A stretch of 64,000 bases of DNA from Arthrobacter sp. ISL-30. GTDB taxonomy: Bacteria; Actinomycetota; Actinomycetes; Actinomycetales; Micrococcaceae. Below the pieces are notes generated by a model. The model was not told the DNA's origin. It saw only the letters and a list, made by a program, of their open reading frames with translations, and ran no database searches. A program made the position numbers and the translations under genes. Position 1 is the stretch's first letter; each line of letters starts with the position of its first letter. The stretch lies in the NCBI RefSeq assembly GCF_018613855.1, contig NZ_JAGGPK010000030.1:77521-141520 (forward strand). The letters are read 5' to 3'. Shown here in pieces: positions 16,517 through 25,376 of the stretch.

Positions 16517-18187
16517 GTGGCTGAACAAGTACTGATGCGGGGGGCAGGCAGGTTCTTTAGGCGGCTCGGCCCCCGGGCTCAGGTAGCTCTTTGCGAGCTT
16601 CCGCTGACTCTGATTGTTGGTGGAGTGGTTATTGCCGCACCCGCTATTTGGCCCAGCGTGCTCCAGAATCCAATGTTCATCTCGGGCATTATCCTGCACG
16701 GAATCCTCTTCCTGTGCTGCCTGCTGATCCCGTGGGAACGGTTGGCTCCCCACTACACCATGGTCATCCCCATTCTGGACCTGTTTGGGATTTTCCTGAC
16801 GAGAAATGGCGCCTATCCCATAATTCCCGGCTTGAGCCTGCTGGCAATCTTCCCAGTGATTTGGCTGGCAGCATCCGGTATGCTCGCCCGCACGGGCCTG
16901 ATCCTGAGCCTGCTAGGGCCGTTCCTTATTTCACTCCCGCCTTTTATAGCGCATCTTCCGAATCCCACCGGCTCCGACATCTCCGGCATCCTGCTCTTGC
17001 CCCTCATGATGTTTGCAGTGGCGCTTTCCATCCGTTTTGCCAGCGCAAGCGCCAGGCTGCAGCAACGCCGGGTTAAACAGCGGGACGTTGCGCTGAGGCA
17101 ATTGTTGACGGCAAGTCGCGAACGGGAAAGGCTCCTGAAAACCATTCTGGACGCCACCGACGTCGGAATTGTGGCTGTTGATCCGAACGGCAAGATCATT
17201 CGGACGAATAACCAACATAAGATCTATCAGCAAATGGCAGGCAGTGAAGAGAGCTCTGTGGATGGTGACCGGGAACTAATGGTCTTCAGCCCAGACCGGA
17301 AAAGTCCCCTTCCCCCCGAGAAAAGGCCAATCCGCCGCGCCATCAGGGGTGAGACTTTTGCGGACTATCTCGTATGGATTGCCTCCGGCCATGAACAAAG
17401 GGCATTGTCCACTGCCGCCCGCAGCATGACCGACGACGACGGGCGGTTCAGCGGTGCGGTGGTGGTCTACAGTGACATCACCAACGTAGTCGAAGCCCTC
17501 ACCGCCAAGGACGAGCTGGTGTCCAACGTCTCCCACGAATTCGGCTCACCCTTGACCTCCATTCTGGGAAACCTGGACCTGGTGCTGAACGGTTCCGAGA
17601 ACCTGTCTCCGGAGACGTTGCGGCACCTTGAAGTGGCCATGCGTAACGCCGAGCGGCTGCGAGCCCTGGTGTCAGACCTGCTGCTCTCGGCGGCGGCGGT
17701 CGAGAGTGTCCATCCAAGGCGAACGGACATGGCAGGCCTGGTGCAAAACAGTATGGTCAGCGCCCAGGCCCAAGCCGAGGCGGCGAACGTGGACCTCGTG
17801 GCCGACGTTCCTGCGCCCCTCTGGGCCAACGCGGATCCACTGAGGATAGGGCAGGCACTCGACAATCTGGTCTCAAACGCGATTAAGTACTCCCCCGGCG
17901 GCGGAGTCGTGAAAGTCAGCGCTCGCAGAACGGACGGCTGGGTACGCCTCGAGGTTGCCGATACCGGTATGGGAATGACTCCGGAGGAATCGTCCAGGAT
18001 CTTCACCCGTTTCTTCCGGACCACTGCCGCGCGTGAGGCGGCCATTCCCGGCGTCGGCCTGGGCCTGTCCATCACGCGAAACATCGTAGAGCGCCATGGC
18101 GGAACTATTGCGTGCAGCAGCCTGCCCGGCAAAGGCAGCACCTTTACGCTCACGCTTCCCGTGGATGGGGAGAACGGCGAGTCCTGA
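16517..18187 (+). CDS. Multi-pass membrane PAS sensor histidine kinase
   Basis: A sensor kinase of 556 residues. The first 175 or so contain about six hydrophobic segments without a large external loop, then a PAS-like domain (about residues 210-325; LDATDVGIVAVDPNGKIIRT), a HisKA dimerisation helix with the H-box SHEFGSPLTSILG, an N-box NLVSNAIKYSPGGG, G1-box ADTGMGM and G2-box GVGLGLSI. The H-box departs from the usual SHELRTPL at three places. GTG 16517 is chosen because AAGGGAG precedes it; ATG 16502 in the same frame has none. Likely partner of the divergent regulator. Confidence 0.88.
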   Translation: MAEQVLMRGAGRFFRRLGPRAQVALCELPLTLIVGGVVIAAPAIWPSVLQNPMFISGIILHGILFLCCLLIPWERLAPHYTMVIPILDLFGIFLTRNGAYPIIPGLSLLAIFPVIWLAASGMLARTGLILSLLGPFLISLPPFIAHLPNPTGSDISGILLLPLMMFAVALSIRFASASARLQQRRVKQRDVALRQLLTASRERERLLKTILDATDVGIVAVDPNGKIIRTNNQHKIYQQMAGSEESSVDGDRELMVFSPDRKSPLPPEKRPIRRAIRGETFADYLVWIASGHEQRALSTAARSMTDDDGRFSGAVVVYSDITNVVEALTAKDELVSNVSHEFGSPLTSILGNLDLVLNGSENLSPETLRHLEVAMRNAERLRALVSDLLLSAAAVESVHPRRTDMAGLVQNSMVSAQAQAEAANVDLVADVPAPLWANADPLRIGQALDNLVSNAIKYSPGGGVVKVSARRTDGWVRLEVADTGMGMTPEESSRIFTRFFRTTAAREAAIPGVGLGLSITRNIVERHGGTIACSSLPGKGSTFTLTLPVDGENGES

Positions 18188-18212
18188 GGATCGGATGCCC
18201 GCTGAGCAGCGC

Positions 18213-19103
18213 CTACTCCCTCAGCGCCCGGGTCAGCTCGGCACGGGCCAAAAGCTCGCCGTCGGAGGGGTAAGCAACTTCCTCAAGGATCAGCGGATGC
18301 GGCGCAGCCAGCACTGACTTCGCGTCTCGCACCCCGGCAGCGAGGCGCTCCGAAAGCCACTGGGGCTCCTCCAAACGCTCGCCCACGCGAAGGGCAGATC
18401 CAATCAGCGCGCGCACCATGTTGTGGCAGAAGGCATCGGCCTGGACCGTCACGTCGATGATGCCGTCAGAACCGCGGGAGAACTCGAAACGCTGGAGATC
18501 CCGTAGGGTTGTCGAACCCTCTCGAGGCTTGCAGAAGGCACGGAAATCGCGCAGGCCCAGCAAAGTGGCAGCACCTTCGTTGAGCAGCTCGACCTCAACG
18601 TGGTTCTTGTGCCACAGAGTGAGGTGCCGCAGGACCGGGTCCCACAGTTCAGGACCGTCCGCAATCCGGTAGCTGTAACGGCGCCAGAGCGCGGAGAACC
18701 GTGCGTCAAAACCCTCGGGTGCCACGGCGGCTTCGTGCACCTCGATGGCACCGGAGTTCACTCCGAGTACGCGGCTCAGCGCACCGCGCAACCGGCGGAG
18801 AAGCGCGACGGCGGGGTCCACTTCGCGTCCGCGGGCAAGGGTTTCCCACTCCTCGGGGCGGAGGTCCAGGTGCACAACTTGCCCGCGCGCGTGAACGCCG
18901 GCGTCAGTGCGCCCGGCCACCGTCACTCGAAGGGGGCGTCGCAGGATGAGTTCAAGGGCAGCTTCCAGGGATCCCTGGATCGTGAGGAGTCCGGGCTGCA
19001 CGGCCCAGCCGCTAAAGGGGCCGCCGTCGTAGGACAAATCGAGGCGGATACGCAAAAACCCGCCGCCCCCCAAAATGGGGGCAGCGGGTTCCTGGTGGTT
19101 CAT
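18213..19103 (-). CDS. truA: tRNA pseudouridine synthase A
   Basis: A 296-residue TruA, which converts uridines 38-40 of tRNA anticodon stems to pseudouridine. The catalytic aspartate lies in GRTDAGVHARGQV, preceded by DLSYDGGPFSGWAVQ and followed by RRYSYRI and FCHNMVRALIG. It starts at ATG 19103 and follows rplQ by 31 bases, the usual actinobacterial position at the end of the alpha operon. It converges with the histidine kinase gene, 25 bases apart. Confidence 0.93.
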   Translation of the reverse strand: MNHQEPAAPILGGGGFLRIRLDLSYDGGPFSGWAVQPGLLTIQGSLEAALELILRRPLRVTVAGRTDAGVHARGQVVHLDLRPEEWETLARGREVDPAVALLRRLRGALSRVLGVNSGAIEVHEAAVAPEGFDARFSALWRRYSYRIADGPELWDPVLRHLTLWHKNHVEVELLNEGAATLLGLRDFRAFCKPREGSTTLRDLQRFEFSRGSDGIIDVTVQADAFCHNMVRALIGSALRVGERLEEPQWLSERLAAGVRDAKSVLAAPHPLILEEVAYPSDGELLARAELTRALRE

Positions 19104-19134
19104 AGACTCAAGTCTATGTGAAGGATCTAGCGAA

Positions 19135-19722
19135 TTACTTCGCGTCCTTGGGGGACTCTCCAGCAGCTTCCTCAGCGGCCGGAGCTTCCTCAGCCTCAGC
19201 CTCGGCGGGAGCCTCAGCTTCAGCTTCTGCAGCTTCGGTCTCTGCGGCTTCGGTCTCTGCGGCTTCAGCCTCAACGACCTCTTCCTCAGCCACAGGAGCG
19301 GCAGCCGGAGCAGCCTTCTCGGTAGCGGCGGTAGCCTCAGCCACAACAGCCTGCTTCGGGGAAACGGGCTCCAGGACCAGCTCGATGACAGCCATGGGAG
19401 CGTTGTCGCCCTTGCGGTTGCCGATCTTGGTGATGCGGGTATAGCCGCCATCGCGGTTGGCAACAGCGCCGGCGATGTCCGTGAACAGCTCGTGGACGAT
19501 GCCCTTGTCACTGATCAGGCCCAGGACGCGGCGGCGGGAAGCGAGGTCGCCACGCTTGGCGAAGGTGACCAGGCGCTCTGCGTACGGCTTCAGGCGCTTG
19601 GCCTTGGTAACCGTGGTGGTGATGCGCTTGTGCTCGAAGAGCGATGCTGCCAGGTTCGCGAGCATCAGGCGCTCGTGAGCCGGACCGCCTCCGAGGCGCG
19701 GACCCTTAGTGGGGGTAGGCAT
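19135..19722 (-). CDS. rplQ: Ribosomal protein L17 with long acidic tail
   Basis: bL17 of the large subunit. Residues 1-118 are the conserved core ([41 protein letters not shown]). The remaining 75 or so residues are Ala/Glu-rich ([19 protein letters not shown]), making the protein 195 residues compared with about 120-130 in Escherichia coli. The tail is coded partly by a 15-base tandem repeat at 19232-19261. Lies between rpoA and truA. Confidence 0.95.
   Translation of the reverse strand: MPTPTKGPRLGGGPAHERLMLANLAASLFEHKRITTTVTKAKRLKPYAERLVTFAKRGDLASRRRVLGLISDKGIVHELFTDIAGAVANRDGGYTRITKIGNRKGDNAPMAVIELVLEPVSPKQAVVAEATAATEKAAPAAAPVAEEEVVEAEAAETEAAETEAAEAEAEAPAEAEAEEAPAAEEAAGESPKDAK
19232..19261 (-). 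repeat. 15-base tandem repeat, two copies, in rplQ
   Basis: Two exact adjacent 15-base units (19232-19246, 19247-19261) encode repeated ETEAA in the acidic tail of L17. Length change here by slippage would stay in frame. Confidence 0.85.
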
Positions 19723-19788
19723 AGTTATTTCTCCTGTTGTGAAGGCCGTCCTTGTCCCGGCGGGGACCAGGAGGCCAAGATCTGCTTG

Positions 19789-20799
19789 TTAGAGCTCGTC
19801 GTCGCTGAACGCGGCGTCGTCCTCTTCGATGGCTGCGGCGCGGGCTGCCAGGTCGAAACCGGGAGGGGAGTCCTTGAGGGACAGACCCAGTTCAACCAGC
19901 TTGGCCTTGACCTCATCGATGGACTTCGCACCGAAGTTACGGATGTCCATCAGGTCAGCCTCGGAGCGGGCAACGAGTTCACCCACGGTGTGGATGCCCT
20001 CACGCTTGAGGCAGTTGTAGGAACGGACCGTAAGGTCCAGATCCTCGATCGGCAGGGCCATGTCGGCTGCCAGGGCAGCGTCCGTTGGCGACGGGCCAAT
20101 CTCGATACCTTCAGCTGCGGTGTTCAGCTCACGGGCCAGACCGAACAGTTCCACCAGGGTGGTGCCTGCGGAGGCCACTGCATCGCGCGGAGCGATGGCC
20201 GGCTTGGTCTCGACATCGACAATCAGCTTGTCGAAGTCGGTGCGCTGCTCAACACGGGTGGCTTCCACGCGGAAAGTCACCTTCAGCACCGGCGAGTAGA
20301 TCGAGTCCACCGGAATGCGGCCGATCTCGGAGTCGCCGGATTTGTTCTGAGCTGCCGAAACGTAGCCGCGGCCGCGCTCGATGGTCAGTTCGAGTTCGAA
20401 CTTGCCCTTCGAGTTCAGCGTGGCAATGTGCAGATCCGGGTTGTGGAATTCGACGCCGGCCGGCGGAGCGATGTCCGCGGCGGTGACGACTCCGGGGCCC
20501 TGCTTGCGCAGGTAAGCAACAACCGGCTCGTCGTGCTCAGAGGACACGGAGAGGTTCTTGATGTTCAGGATGATCTCGGTGACATCTTCCTTGACACCCG
20601 GAACCGTGGTGAACTCGTGCAGCACACCATCGATCCGGATGCTGGTTACGGCAGCACCGGGGATGGAGGAGAGCAGGGTACGGCGGAGGGAGTTGCCGAG
20701 GGTGTAACCGAAACCCGGCTCCAGCGGTTCGATGATGAAACGGGAGCGGTTCTCGGATACAACTTCTTCAGACAGGGTGGGGCGCTGTGCAATGAGCAC
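19789..20799 (-). CDS. rpoA: RNA polymerase alpha subunit
   Basis: A 336-residue alpha subunit. The N-terminal dimerisation and assembly domain (about 1-230) begins [13 protein letters not shown] and has [19 protein letters not shown]; the C-terminal helix-hairpin-helix domain (about 250-325) has [20 protein letters not shown] and [13 protein letters not shown], used for UP-element and activator contacts. GTG start at 20799. rpsD, normally between rpsK and rpoA, is absent; a hairpin and an 11-base motif shared with the rpoB leader lie in that gap. Confidence 0.97.
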   Translation of the reverse strand: MLIAQRPTLSEEVVSENRSRFIIEPLEPGFGYTLGNSLRRTLLSSIPGAAVTSIRIDGVLHEFTTVPGVKEDVTEIILNIKNLSVSSEHDEPVVAYLRKQGPGVVTAADIAPPAGVEFHNPDLHIATLNSKGKFELELTIERGRGYVSAAQNKSGDSEIGRIPVDSIYSPVLKVTFRVEATRVEQRTDFDKLIVDVETKPAIAPRDAVASAGTTLVELFGLARELNTAAEGIEIGPSPTDAALAADMALPIEDLDLTVRSYNCLKREGIHTVGELVARSEADLMDIRNFGAKSIDEVKAKLVELGLSLKDSPPGFDLAARAAAIEEDDAAFSDDEL

Positions 20800-20822
20800 T
20801 TAGGTTTCCTTTCAGCGAGCAT

Positions 20823-20833
20823 CCGCTATATGA
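20823..20833 (-). promoter_or_regulatory. TCATATAGCGG motif upstream of rpoA
   Basis: On the coding strand this 11-mer sits 24-34 bases before the rpoA GTG. The identical 11-mer occurs twice in front of rpoB (51375-51385, 51462-51472). The AT-rich core CATATAG in a GC-rich genome suggests a promoter -10 region or a regulator site; which one cannot be decided by eye. Confidence 0.45.
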
Positions 20834-20879
20834 CGCAACACAGGTGGTGGAAATCGGCATTGGCTTCCAGCCGGAGCAG

Positions 20880-20922
20880 CCGGGCCCGGCCAGGGACAGT
20901 AAAACTGTCCAGGCAGGCCCGG
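20880..20922 (-). terminator. Composite hairpin between rpsK and rpoA
   Basis: Outer arms of seven base pairs (20880-20886 with 20916-20922) enclose an inner perfect seven-base-pair stem with AAA loop (20894-20900 with 20904-20910). It lies just after the rpsK stop in the direction of transcription and could end or attenuate the infA-rpsK transcript before rpoA. No T-run is present. Confidence 0.5.
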
Positions 20923-20944
20923 CCACTCAGGCACGGAAAGTCAA

Positions 20945-21346
20945 TTAGACGCGGCGGCGCTTCGGCGGGCGGCAACCGTTGTGGGCGCTGGGGGTGACGT
21001 CCTGGATGGAGCCAACCTCGAGGCCAGCGGCCTGCAGCGAACGGATTGCGGTCTCGCGTCCGGATCCCGGGCCCTTGACGAAAACGTCAACCTTGCGCAG
21101 ACCGTGCTCCTGGGCGCGCTTTGCAGCAGCCTCGGCAGCCATCTGGGCAGCGAAGGGGGTGGACTTACGGGAGCCTTTGAAGCCAACCTCACCGGCGGAA
21201 GCCCAGGAGATTACAGCACCGGTCGGGTCCGTGATGGACACGATGGTGTTGTTAAAGGTGCTCTTGATGTGCGCCTGGCCCAGCGCAATATTCTTCTTAT
21301 CCTTGCGACGCGGCTTACGTACCGCTCCACGAGTCTTCGGGGGCAT
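20945..21346 (-). CDS. rpsK: Ribosomal protein S11
   Basis: uS11, 133 residues, full length. Conserved regions include [38 protein letters not shown] and [20 protein letters not shown], ending [12 protein letters not shown], the part that contacts 16S rRNA in the platform. It follows rpsM by 51 bases. Confidence 0.97.
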   Translation of the reverse strand: MPPKTRGAVRKPRRKDKKNIALGQAHIKSTFNNTIVSITDPTGAVISWASAGEVGFKGSRKSTPFAAQMAAEAAAKRAQEHGLRKVDVFVKGPGSGRETAIRSLQAAGLEVGSIQDVTPSAHNGCRPPKRRRV

Positions 21347-21397
21347 TATTTCTCCTACAGAAAGTTATCGGGGGAAAACCGAGCTAATCCCGGGGGA

Positions 21398-21775
21398 TTA
21401 ACGTCCGGCCTTCTTCTTGCCGGCGACGGTCCGCTTCGGACCCTTACGGGTACGTGCGTTGGTCTTCGTACGCTGACCGCGTACGGGCAGGCCCTTGCGG
21501 TGGCGCAGGCCTTCGTAGCTGCCGATCTCGACCTTGCGGCGGATGTCAGCGGCTACCTCGCGGCGAAGGTCACCCTCAACCTTGTAGTTGCCTTCAATGT
21601 AGTCACGCAGCTGGACCAGCTCGGCGTCGCTCAGGTCCTTGACGCGGATGTCAGGGCTGATGCCAGTGGCAGCCAGGGTTTCGTGTGCACGGGTCTTGCC
21701 CACGCCGTAGATGTAAGTAAGCGCAATTTCCAACCGCTTTTCGCGGGGAATGTCTACGCCAGCGAGACGAGCCAT
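21398..21775 (-). CDS. rpsM: Ribosomal protein S13
   Basis: uS13, 125 residues, begins [20 protein letters not shown] with ATG at 21775 and ends in the basic tail [18 protein letters not shown] that reaches toward the P-site t[21 protein letters not shown] is the diagnostic motif. A 198-base gap with several hairpins separates it from rpmJ. Confidence 0.97.
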   Translation of the reverse strand: MARLAGVDIPREKRLEIALTYIYGVGKTRAHETLAATGISPDIRVKDLSDAELVQLRDYIEGNYKVEGDLRREVAADIRRKVEIGSYEGLRHRKGLPVRGQRTKTNARTRKGPKRTVAGKKKAGR

Positions 21776-21820
21776 AGTGGCGGTACTCCTTGAATAAACC
21801 GGAGGTCGTAGGCAGTACAC

Positions 21821-21837
21821 CCACACTTTCAGTGTGG
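21821..21837 (-). promoter_or_regulatory. Hairpin in the rpmJ-rpsM leader
   Basis: A perfect seven-base-pair stem with a three-base loop (21821-21827 with 21831-21837), 46 bases before rpsM. The 198-base gap 21776-21973 also has a TGCCC/GGGCA hairpin near 21950. In Escherichia coli the mRNA upstream of rpsM is the S4-binding control site of the alpha operon; whether this is analogous is unknown. Confidence 0.35.
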
Positions 21838-21973
21838 CCCCAGCCTCCGACCGGGGGTTCGCTGTCCGGGCTCTATGTTGCTCAATGTCCCAGCGCAGCT
21901 TGTGCTGCCTTTATTTGCTTGCGTGGGCACAGCCCAGGTTTGCCCTTTCGGGCACTGATTCCCGGAAGGGGAA

Positions 21974-22087
21974 TTAGCCCTGGCGCTGCTTGTGGCGCGG
22001 GTTCTCGCAGATCACCATGACCCGGCCATTACGGCGGATCACTTTGCACTTGTCGCAGATCTGCTTGACGCTCGGCTTGACCTTCAT
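21974..22087 (-). CDS. rpmJ: Ribosomal protein L36
   Basis: bL36, 37 residues, read directly from the sequence: [20 protein letters not shown] then [17 protein letters not shown]. It has the zinc-ribbon type residues CxxC...C...H, so it is the zinc-binding form. Its place between infA and rpsM is standard in actinobacteria. Confidence 0.96.
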   Translation of the reverse strand: MKVKPSVKQICDKCKVIRRNGRVMVICENPRHKQRQG

Positions 22088-22155
22088 GGCATTCCTTTGC
22101 GTGTTGCAGTTGATCTGCTGGACCGGCTGAGGCATCCGCCTGAGCCGCCCAGCAA

Positions 22156-22377
22156 TTACTTGTAGCGGTAGACGATACGACCACGGGTGAGGTCGTACGG
22201 GCTCAGCTCCACCACTACGCGGTCCTCAGGAAGAATCCTGATGTAGTGCTGACGCATCTTCCCAGAGATGTGTGCGAGAACGACGTGCTTGTTGGTCAGC
22301 TCAACACGAAACATCGCGTTGGGCAGCGCCTCAGTCACTACGCCCTCGATCTCAATGACCCCGTCCTTCTTGGCCAT
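22156..22377 (-). CDS. infA: Translation initiation factor IF-1
   Basis: A 73-residue S1-like OB-fold protein that binds the 30S A site at initiation. It begins [20 protein letters not shown] and contains [20 protein letters not shown] and [20 protein letters not shown], a full-length match to the family. ATG 22377 is chosen by this N-terminus. The 216 bases upstream hold its presumed promoter and nothing else recognisable. Confidence 0.97.
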   Translation of the reverse strand: MAKKDGVIEIEGVVTEALPNAMFRVELTNKHVVLAHISGKMRQHYIRILPEDRVVVELSPYDLTRGRIVYRYK

Positions 22378-22593
22378 ATCCTCCGCTAACTGTTGTTTGC
22401 CGCTTCCCTCCGGTTGGCACCGGGAAGTCAGCGGACGTTTTTTGTTTGTTTGGTCGCAGCGCTCCGTCGGAACGCCCACCGATTTGAAGATCGGTTAAAT
22501 GGGCGTGGCAGGGCAGACAACCAACAGACAACACTACGCCACTTAGGCGAGAAAGTTAAATCCGCTCATGCTAACGCACGGGGTCGAGGGAAG

Positions 22594-23718
22594 TCACACC
22601 CTGTCGCCTGTCGGGCTGTTGAAGGCGGGAAACTCCCCGGCAGGCGTTGTGACGCTCACAGCTGCGGCGATACCGTTTCGAATCGCGGCCTCGACGGCCT
22701 CGGCCGCCGCGCTTTGCAGCGTGATGAGGCTCACCTGGCGTGCCTGGTTGCTGCTGCGATCAAGGACGACGGCGCCCGTCGCCAGCGCGAAGATCGTGTC
22801 GCCGTCGGCGAGCGTGTGGGAGGGATTCAGGGCCCGGGCGATCCCGGCGTGGGCCGCGCTTGCCGTCCGTTTGCACTCAGCAACATCCAGTACAGCATTG
22901 GTGGCGATGACGACGAGCGTTGTGTTCAGGTCCGGCGCTGCTCCCGGCGCTGCCGGTTCGTCTGAAACCCTCGGCGCGCTCGGTCGTTCCTCCCCAACGG
23001 CCCCCTCACCTCGCAAGCTCGGAGAGGGAACCCCGCCGTCGTGGGCCCAGCTTAGACGCGCGCTGCCGGGTTTCGCACTCACTGGCAACTTGGACTCGCT
23101 GCCTTCGAGCTGTTCCGCAGGGCGCCCATCAAACACAGGAAACCCCAGGGCATTGACGACGGCGAGGGCTCCGATGATCACTGGGCCCTCTTTCGAAACT
23201 GTGTCCAGGAAGATGGAGGCTGTGCCCACTCCCCCTTTGAACTGGCCCCGTCCTATGAGCGCTCCGGTGCCGGCCCCTACGTTGCCGCGATCGACGTCGT
23301 GCCCTTCCGGCTGATCGGCGGCGGCGACGGCGGCTGCATAGCCCATCGCCTCATCAGGACGGGCCGCAAAGTCTCCTCCGCGTCCGAGGTCGAAGATGGC
23401 GGCGGCTGGGACGATCGGCACCACGCCGCCCGTGACGGGAAAACCCCGCCCCTGTTCCTCGCACCAGCGCTGGACTCCGTGTGCCGTGAGCAGGCCGTAG
23501 GCGCTGCCTCCGGTGAGTACGACGGCGTCGACCGTTGGAACCAGCGTGGTGGGGTCGAGGGCGTCGGTTTCGTGTGTCCCAGGCCCTCCCCCGCGGACGT
23601 CGACGGAGCCAACCGTGCCGGGGGGTGGCAGGACCACCGACACCCCGCTCAGCCAGCCGTCGTCGGACTTCTGCGCGTGCCCAACCCGGATGCCTGGCAC
23701 ATCAGTGATCGATCCCAT
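22594..23718 (-). CDS. P1-family (peptidase S58, DmpA/NylC-like) self-processing hydrolase
   Basis: A 374-residue N-terminal-nucleophile hydrolase of the DmpA/NylC family. MGSITDVPGIRVGHAQ, DAVVLTGGSAYGLLTAHGV and GNVGAGTGALIGRGQFKGGVG are family motifs. Autocleavage is expected between Asn265 and Thr266 in LNTTLVVIATNAVLD, leaving threonine as nucleophile. Residues about 205-262, just before that site, form an unusual Pro/Ser/Gly-rich insertion coded in part by a palindromic segment. Known relatives are D-aminopeptidases, beta-aminopeptidases or nylon-oligomer hydrolases; the substrate here cannot be told. It lies between infA and map. Confidence 0.85.
   Translation of the reverse strand: MGSITDVPGIRVGHAQKSDDGWLSGVSVVLPPPGTVGSVDVRGGGPGTHETDALDPTTLVPTVDAVVLTGGSAYGLLTAHGVQRWCEEQGRGFPVTGGVVPIVPAAAIFDLGRGGDFAARPDEAMGYAAAVAAADQPEGHDVDRGNVGAGTGALIGRGQFKGGVGTASIFLDTVSKEGPVIIGALAVVNALGFPVFDGRPAEQLEGSESKLPVSAKPGSARLSWAHDGGVPSPSLRGEGAVGEERPSAPRVSDEPAAPGAAPDLNTTLVVIATNAVLDVAECKRTASAAHAGIARALNPSHTLADGDTIFALATGAVVLDRSSNQARQVSLITLQSAAAEAVEAAIRNGIAAAVSVTTPAGEFPAFNSPTGDRV
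23007..23032. repeat. REP-like imperfect palindrome inside the P1 peptidase gene
   Basis: The segment CCCTCACC, ten bases, GGAGAGGG forms an eight-base-pair stem with one mismatch inside the coding region for the pre-cleavage linker. The form resembles dispersed palindromic elements that I believe occur in Arthrobacter genomes, but no second copy was found in this window. Confidence 0.35.
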
Positions 23719-23771
23719 GCGTACATTGTGCCTGCGCAGGCACCCTCAGGACACGGACTACATTCCAGGAC

Positions 23772-23823
23772 ACGCAGAATCCCTGGAGACATCGGGATTC
23801 CGGTGTCTCCAGGGATTCTGCGT
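23772..23823. terminator. 52-base near-perfect inverted repeat downstream of map
   Basis: Nineteen perfect base pairs (23772-23790 with 23805-23823) continue through further inner pairing to a four-base loop (23796-23799). It lies about 35 bases beyond the map stop and upstream of the P1 peptidase gene. It is most likely the map terminator, although its length and the lack of a T-run also fit an intergenic repeat element. Confidence 0.6.
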
Positions 23824-23856
23824 ATCGCTGGGCCAGAGGCGCGTCTCCTCGACGTG

Positions 23857-24684
23857 CTACGGAATGGGAACGGGTACGACGCCGAGAGGCGCCAGCTCCG
23901 CTGCCCCGCCGTCGGGGGCGGACAGCACCCAGATACCCTTTTCGTGGACGGCGACCGAATGCTCCCACTGGCAGGAGCGCTTGCCGTCCGTGGTCACCAC
24001 CGTCCAGTCGTCTTCCAGGACGGTGGTCTCGATGCTCCCGAGAACCAGCATCGGTTCGATGGCCAGGCAGAGGCCCGGACGGATCTTCGGGCCGCGGTGG
24101 TTGGTCCGGTAATTCAGGACGTCGGGGGCCATGTGCATCTCCGAACCGATGCCGTGCCCCACGTAGTCCTCGAGGATGCCGAGCTTCTTGCCGGGAACGG
24201 AGGAGACGTAGTCGTCGATTGCGTTGCCGATGTCGCCCACGAACTTGCCCTTGGCAAGGGCTGCGATACCGTGCCACATGGCCGCCTTGGTGACGTCGGA
24301 AAGCCTCTGGTCCTCGGGGTTTGCCGTGCCCACGATCACGGTACGGGCGGAATCCGAGTGCCAGCCATCCACGATGGCACCGCCGTCGATGGAAATGATG
24401 TCCCCGTCCTGGAGGACCTTGTCCCCGGGGATGCCGTGGACAACCTCTTCATTGACCGAGGTGCAGATTGTCGCCGGGAAGCCGTGGTAGCCCAGGAAGT
24501 TGGACTTGGCCCCCGCCTCATTCAGCACGCCAGCAAACACGGCGTCGAGCTCCCGTGTGGTCACGCCAGGAGCAGCCGCACTGACGGCGGTATCCAGGGC
24601 ACGGTTCAGCACCAGTCCAGCCTCGTGCATCTTGCGCATCTGGGCATTGTTCTTGTATTCGATCCTGGGCTGGCCGAACGCCAT
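23857..24684 (-). CDS. map: Methionine aminopeptidase, type I
   Basis: A 275-residue metalloprotease that removes initiator methionine. Metal ligands are in IDGGAIVDGWHSDSARTV (two aspartates), GHGIGSEMH (histidine), IEPMLVLGS (glutamate) and WEHSVAVHEKG (glutamate); the catalytic histidine region reads VVHGIPGD. Full length with no insertions. It is separated from adk by a strong terminator, so it is probably transcribed independently. Confidence 0.95.
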   Translation of the reverse strand: MAFGQPRIEYKNNAQMRKMHEAGLVLNRALDTAVSAAAPGVTTRELDAVFAGVLNEAGAKSNFLGYHGFPATICTSVNEEVVHGIPGDKVLQDGDIISIDGGAIVDGWHSDSARTVIVGTANPEDQRLSDVTKAAMWHGIAALAKGKFVGDIGNAIDDYVSSVPGKKLGILEDYVGHGIGSEMHMAPDVLNYRTNHRGPKIRPGLCLAIEPMLVLGSIETTVLEDDWTVVTTDGKRSCQWEHSVAVHEKGIWVLSAPDGGAAELAPLGVVPVPIP

Positions 24685-24750
24685 CTGGTTCCTCTCGTGG
24701 TGCCGCGGCGGCGGCGGTTTCTTACGCCGTTCGAATGATCAAACGGCGAA

Positions 24751-24778
24751 GGCTCCTCCCGGTGGACCGGGAGGAGCC
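24751..24778 (-). terminator. Terminator after adk
   Basis: A 12-base-pair GC-rich stem with a four-base loop (24751-24762 with 24767-24778), about 20 bases past the adk stop, before the map start. It marks the end of the secY-adk unit. Confidence 0.75.
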
Positions 24779-24797
24779 TCGTTGCAGTGCCGGCTGC

Positions 24798-25376
24798 CTA
24801 GACAGTCTGCCTGGCTTCAATGGCCTTGAGTACACGCTCGGTAACCTCGTCGATGGCTCCGATGCCATCGACCTGGGTGAGGATGCCGCGCTCGGCATAC
24901 TTCGCCACAACTGCTTCGGTCTGCTCGTGGTACAGGTCCAGGCGGTGGCGGATGACGGCTTCGTTGTCGTCAGAGCGCCCCGTTTCCTTCGCACGGCCGA
25001 GGAGCCGGGCGACGAGTTCCTCGTCATCGGCGGTCAGCTGCAGCACGACGTCGAGCTTCTCGTCGTCGGCGGCGAGGATCTGGTCCAGGTACTCCACCTG
25101 TGCGGTGGTGCGAGGGTAGCCGTCCAGGAGGAAGCCCCTTTCGACGTCCTCCTCACTGAGGCGGTCCCGCACCATGTTGTTGGTGACGCTGTCCGGGACG
25201 AAGTCGCCGGCGTCCATGTACTTCTTGGCTTCAATGCCAAGAGGCGTCTCACCCTTGACGTTGGCACGGAAAATATCGCCGGTGGAGATGGCGACTACGC
25301 CCAGGCGTTCGGAAATCCGCTCGGCCTGGGTTCCTTTACCCGAGCCCGGGGGTCCAATGATCAACATTCTCGTCAT
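24798..25376 (-). CDS. adk: Adenylate kinase
   Basis: A 192-residue short-lid adenylate kinase that balances ATP, ADP and AMP. P-loop GPPGSGKGTQ near residue 8, ISTGDIFRANV, LLDGYPRTTAQ and DDNEAVIRHRL are diagnostic. The ATG overlaps the secY stop (ATGA), coupling the two genes as in most bacteria. Confidence 0.96.
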   Translation of the reverse strand: MTRMLIIGPPGSGKGTQAERISERLGVVAISTGDIFRANVKGETPLGIEAKKYMDAGDFVPDSVTNNMVRDRLSEEDVERGFLLDGYPRTTAQVEYLDQILAADDEKLDVVLQLTADDEELVARLLGRAKETGRSDDNEAVIRHRLDLYHEQTEAVVAKYAERGILTQVDGIGAIDEVTERVLKAIEARQTV

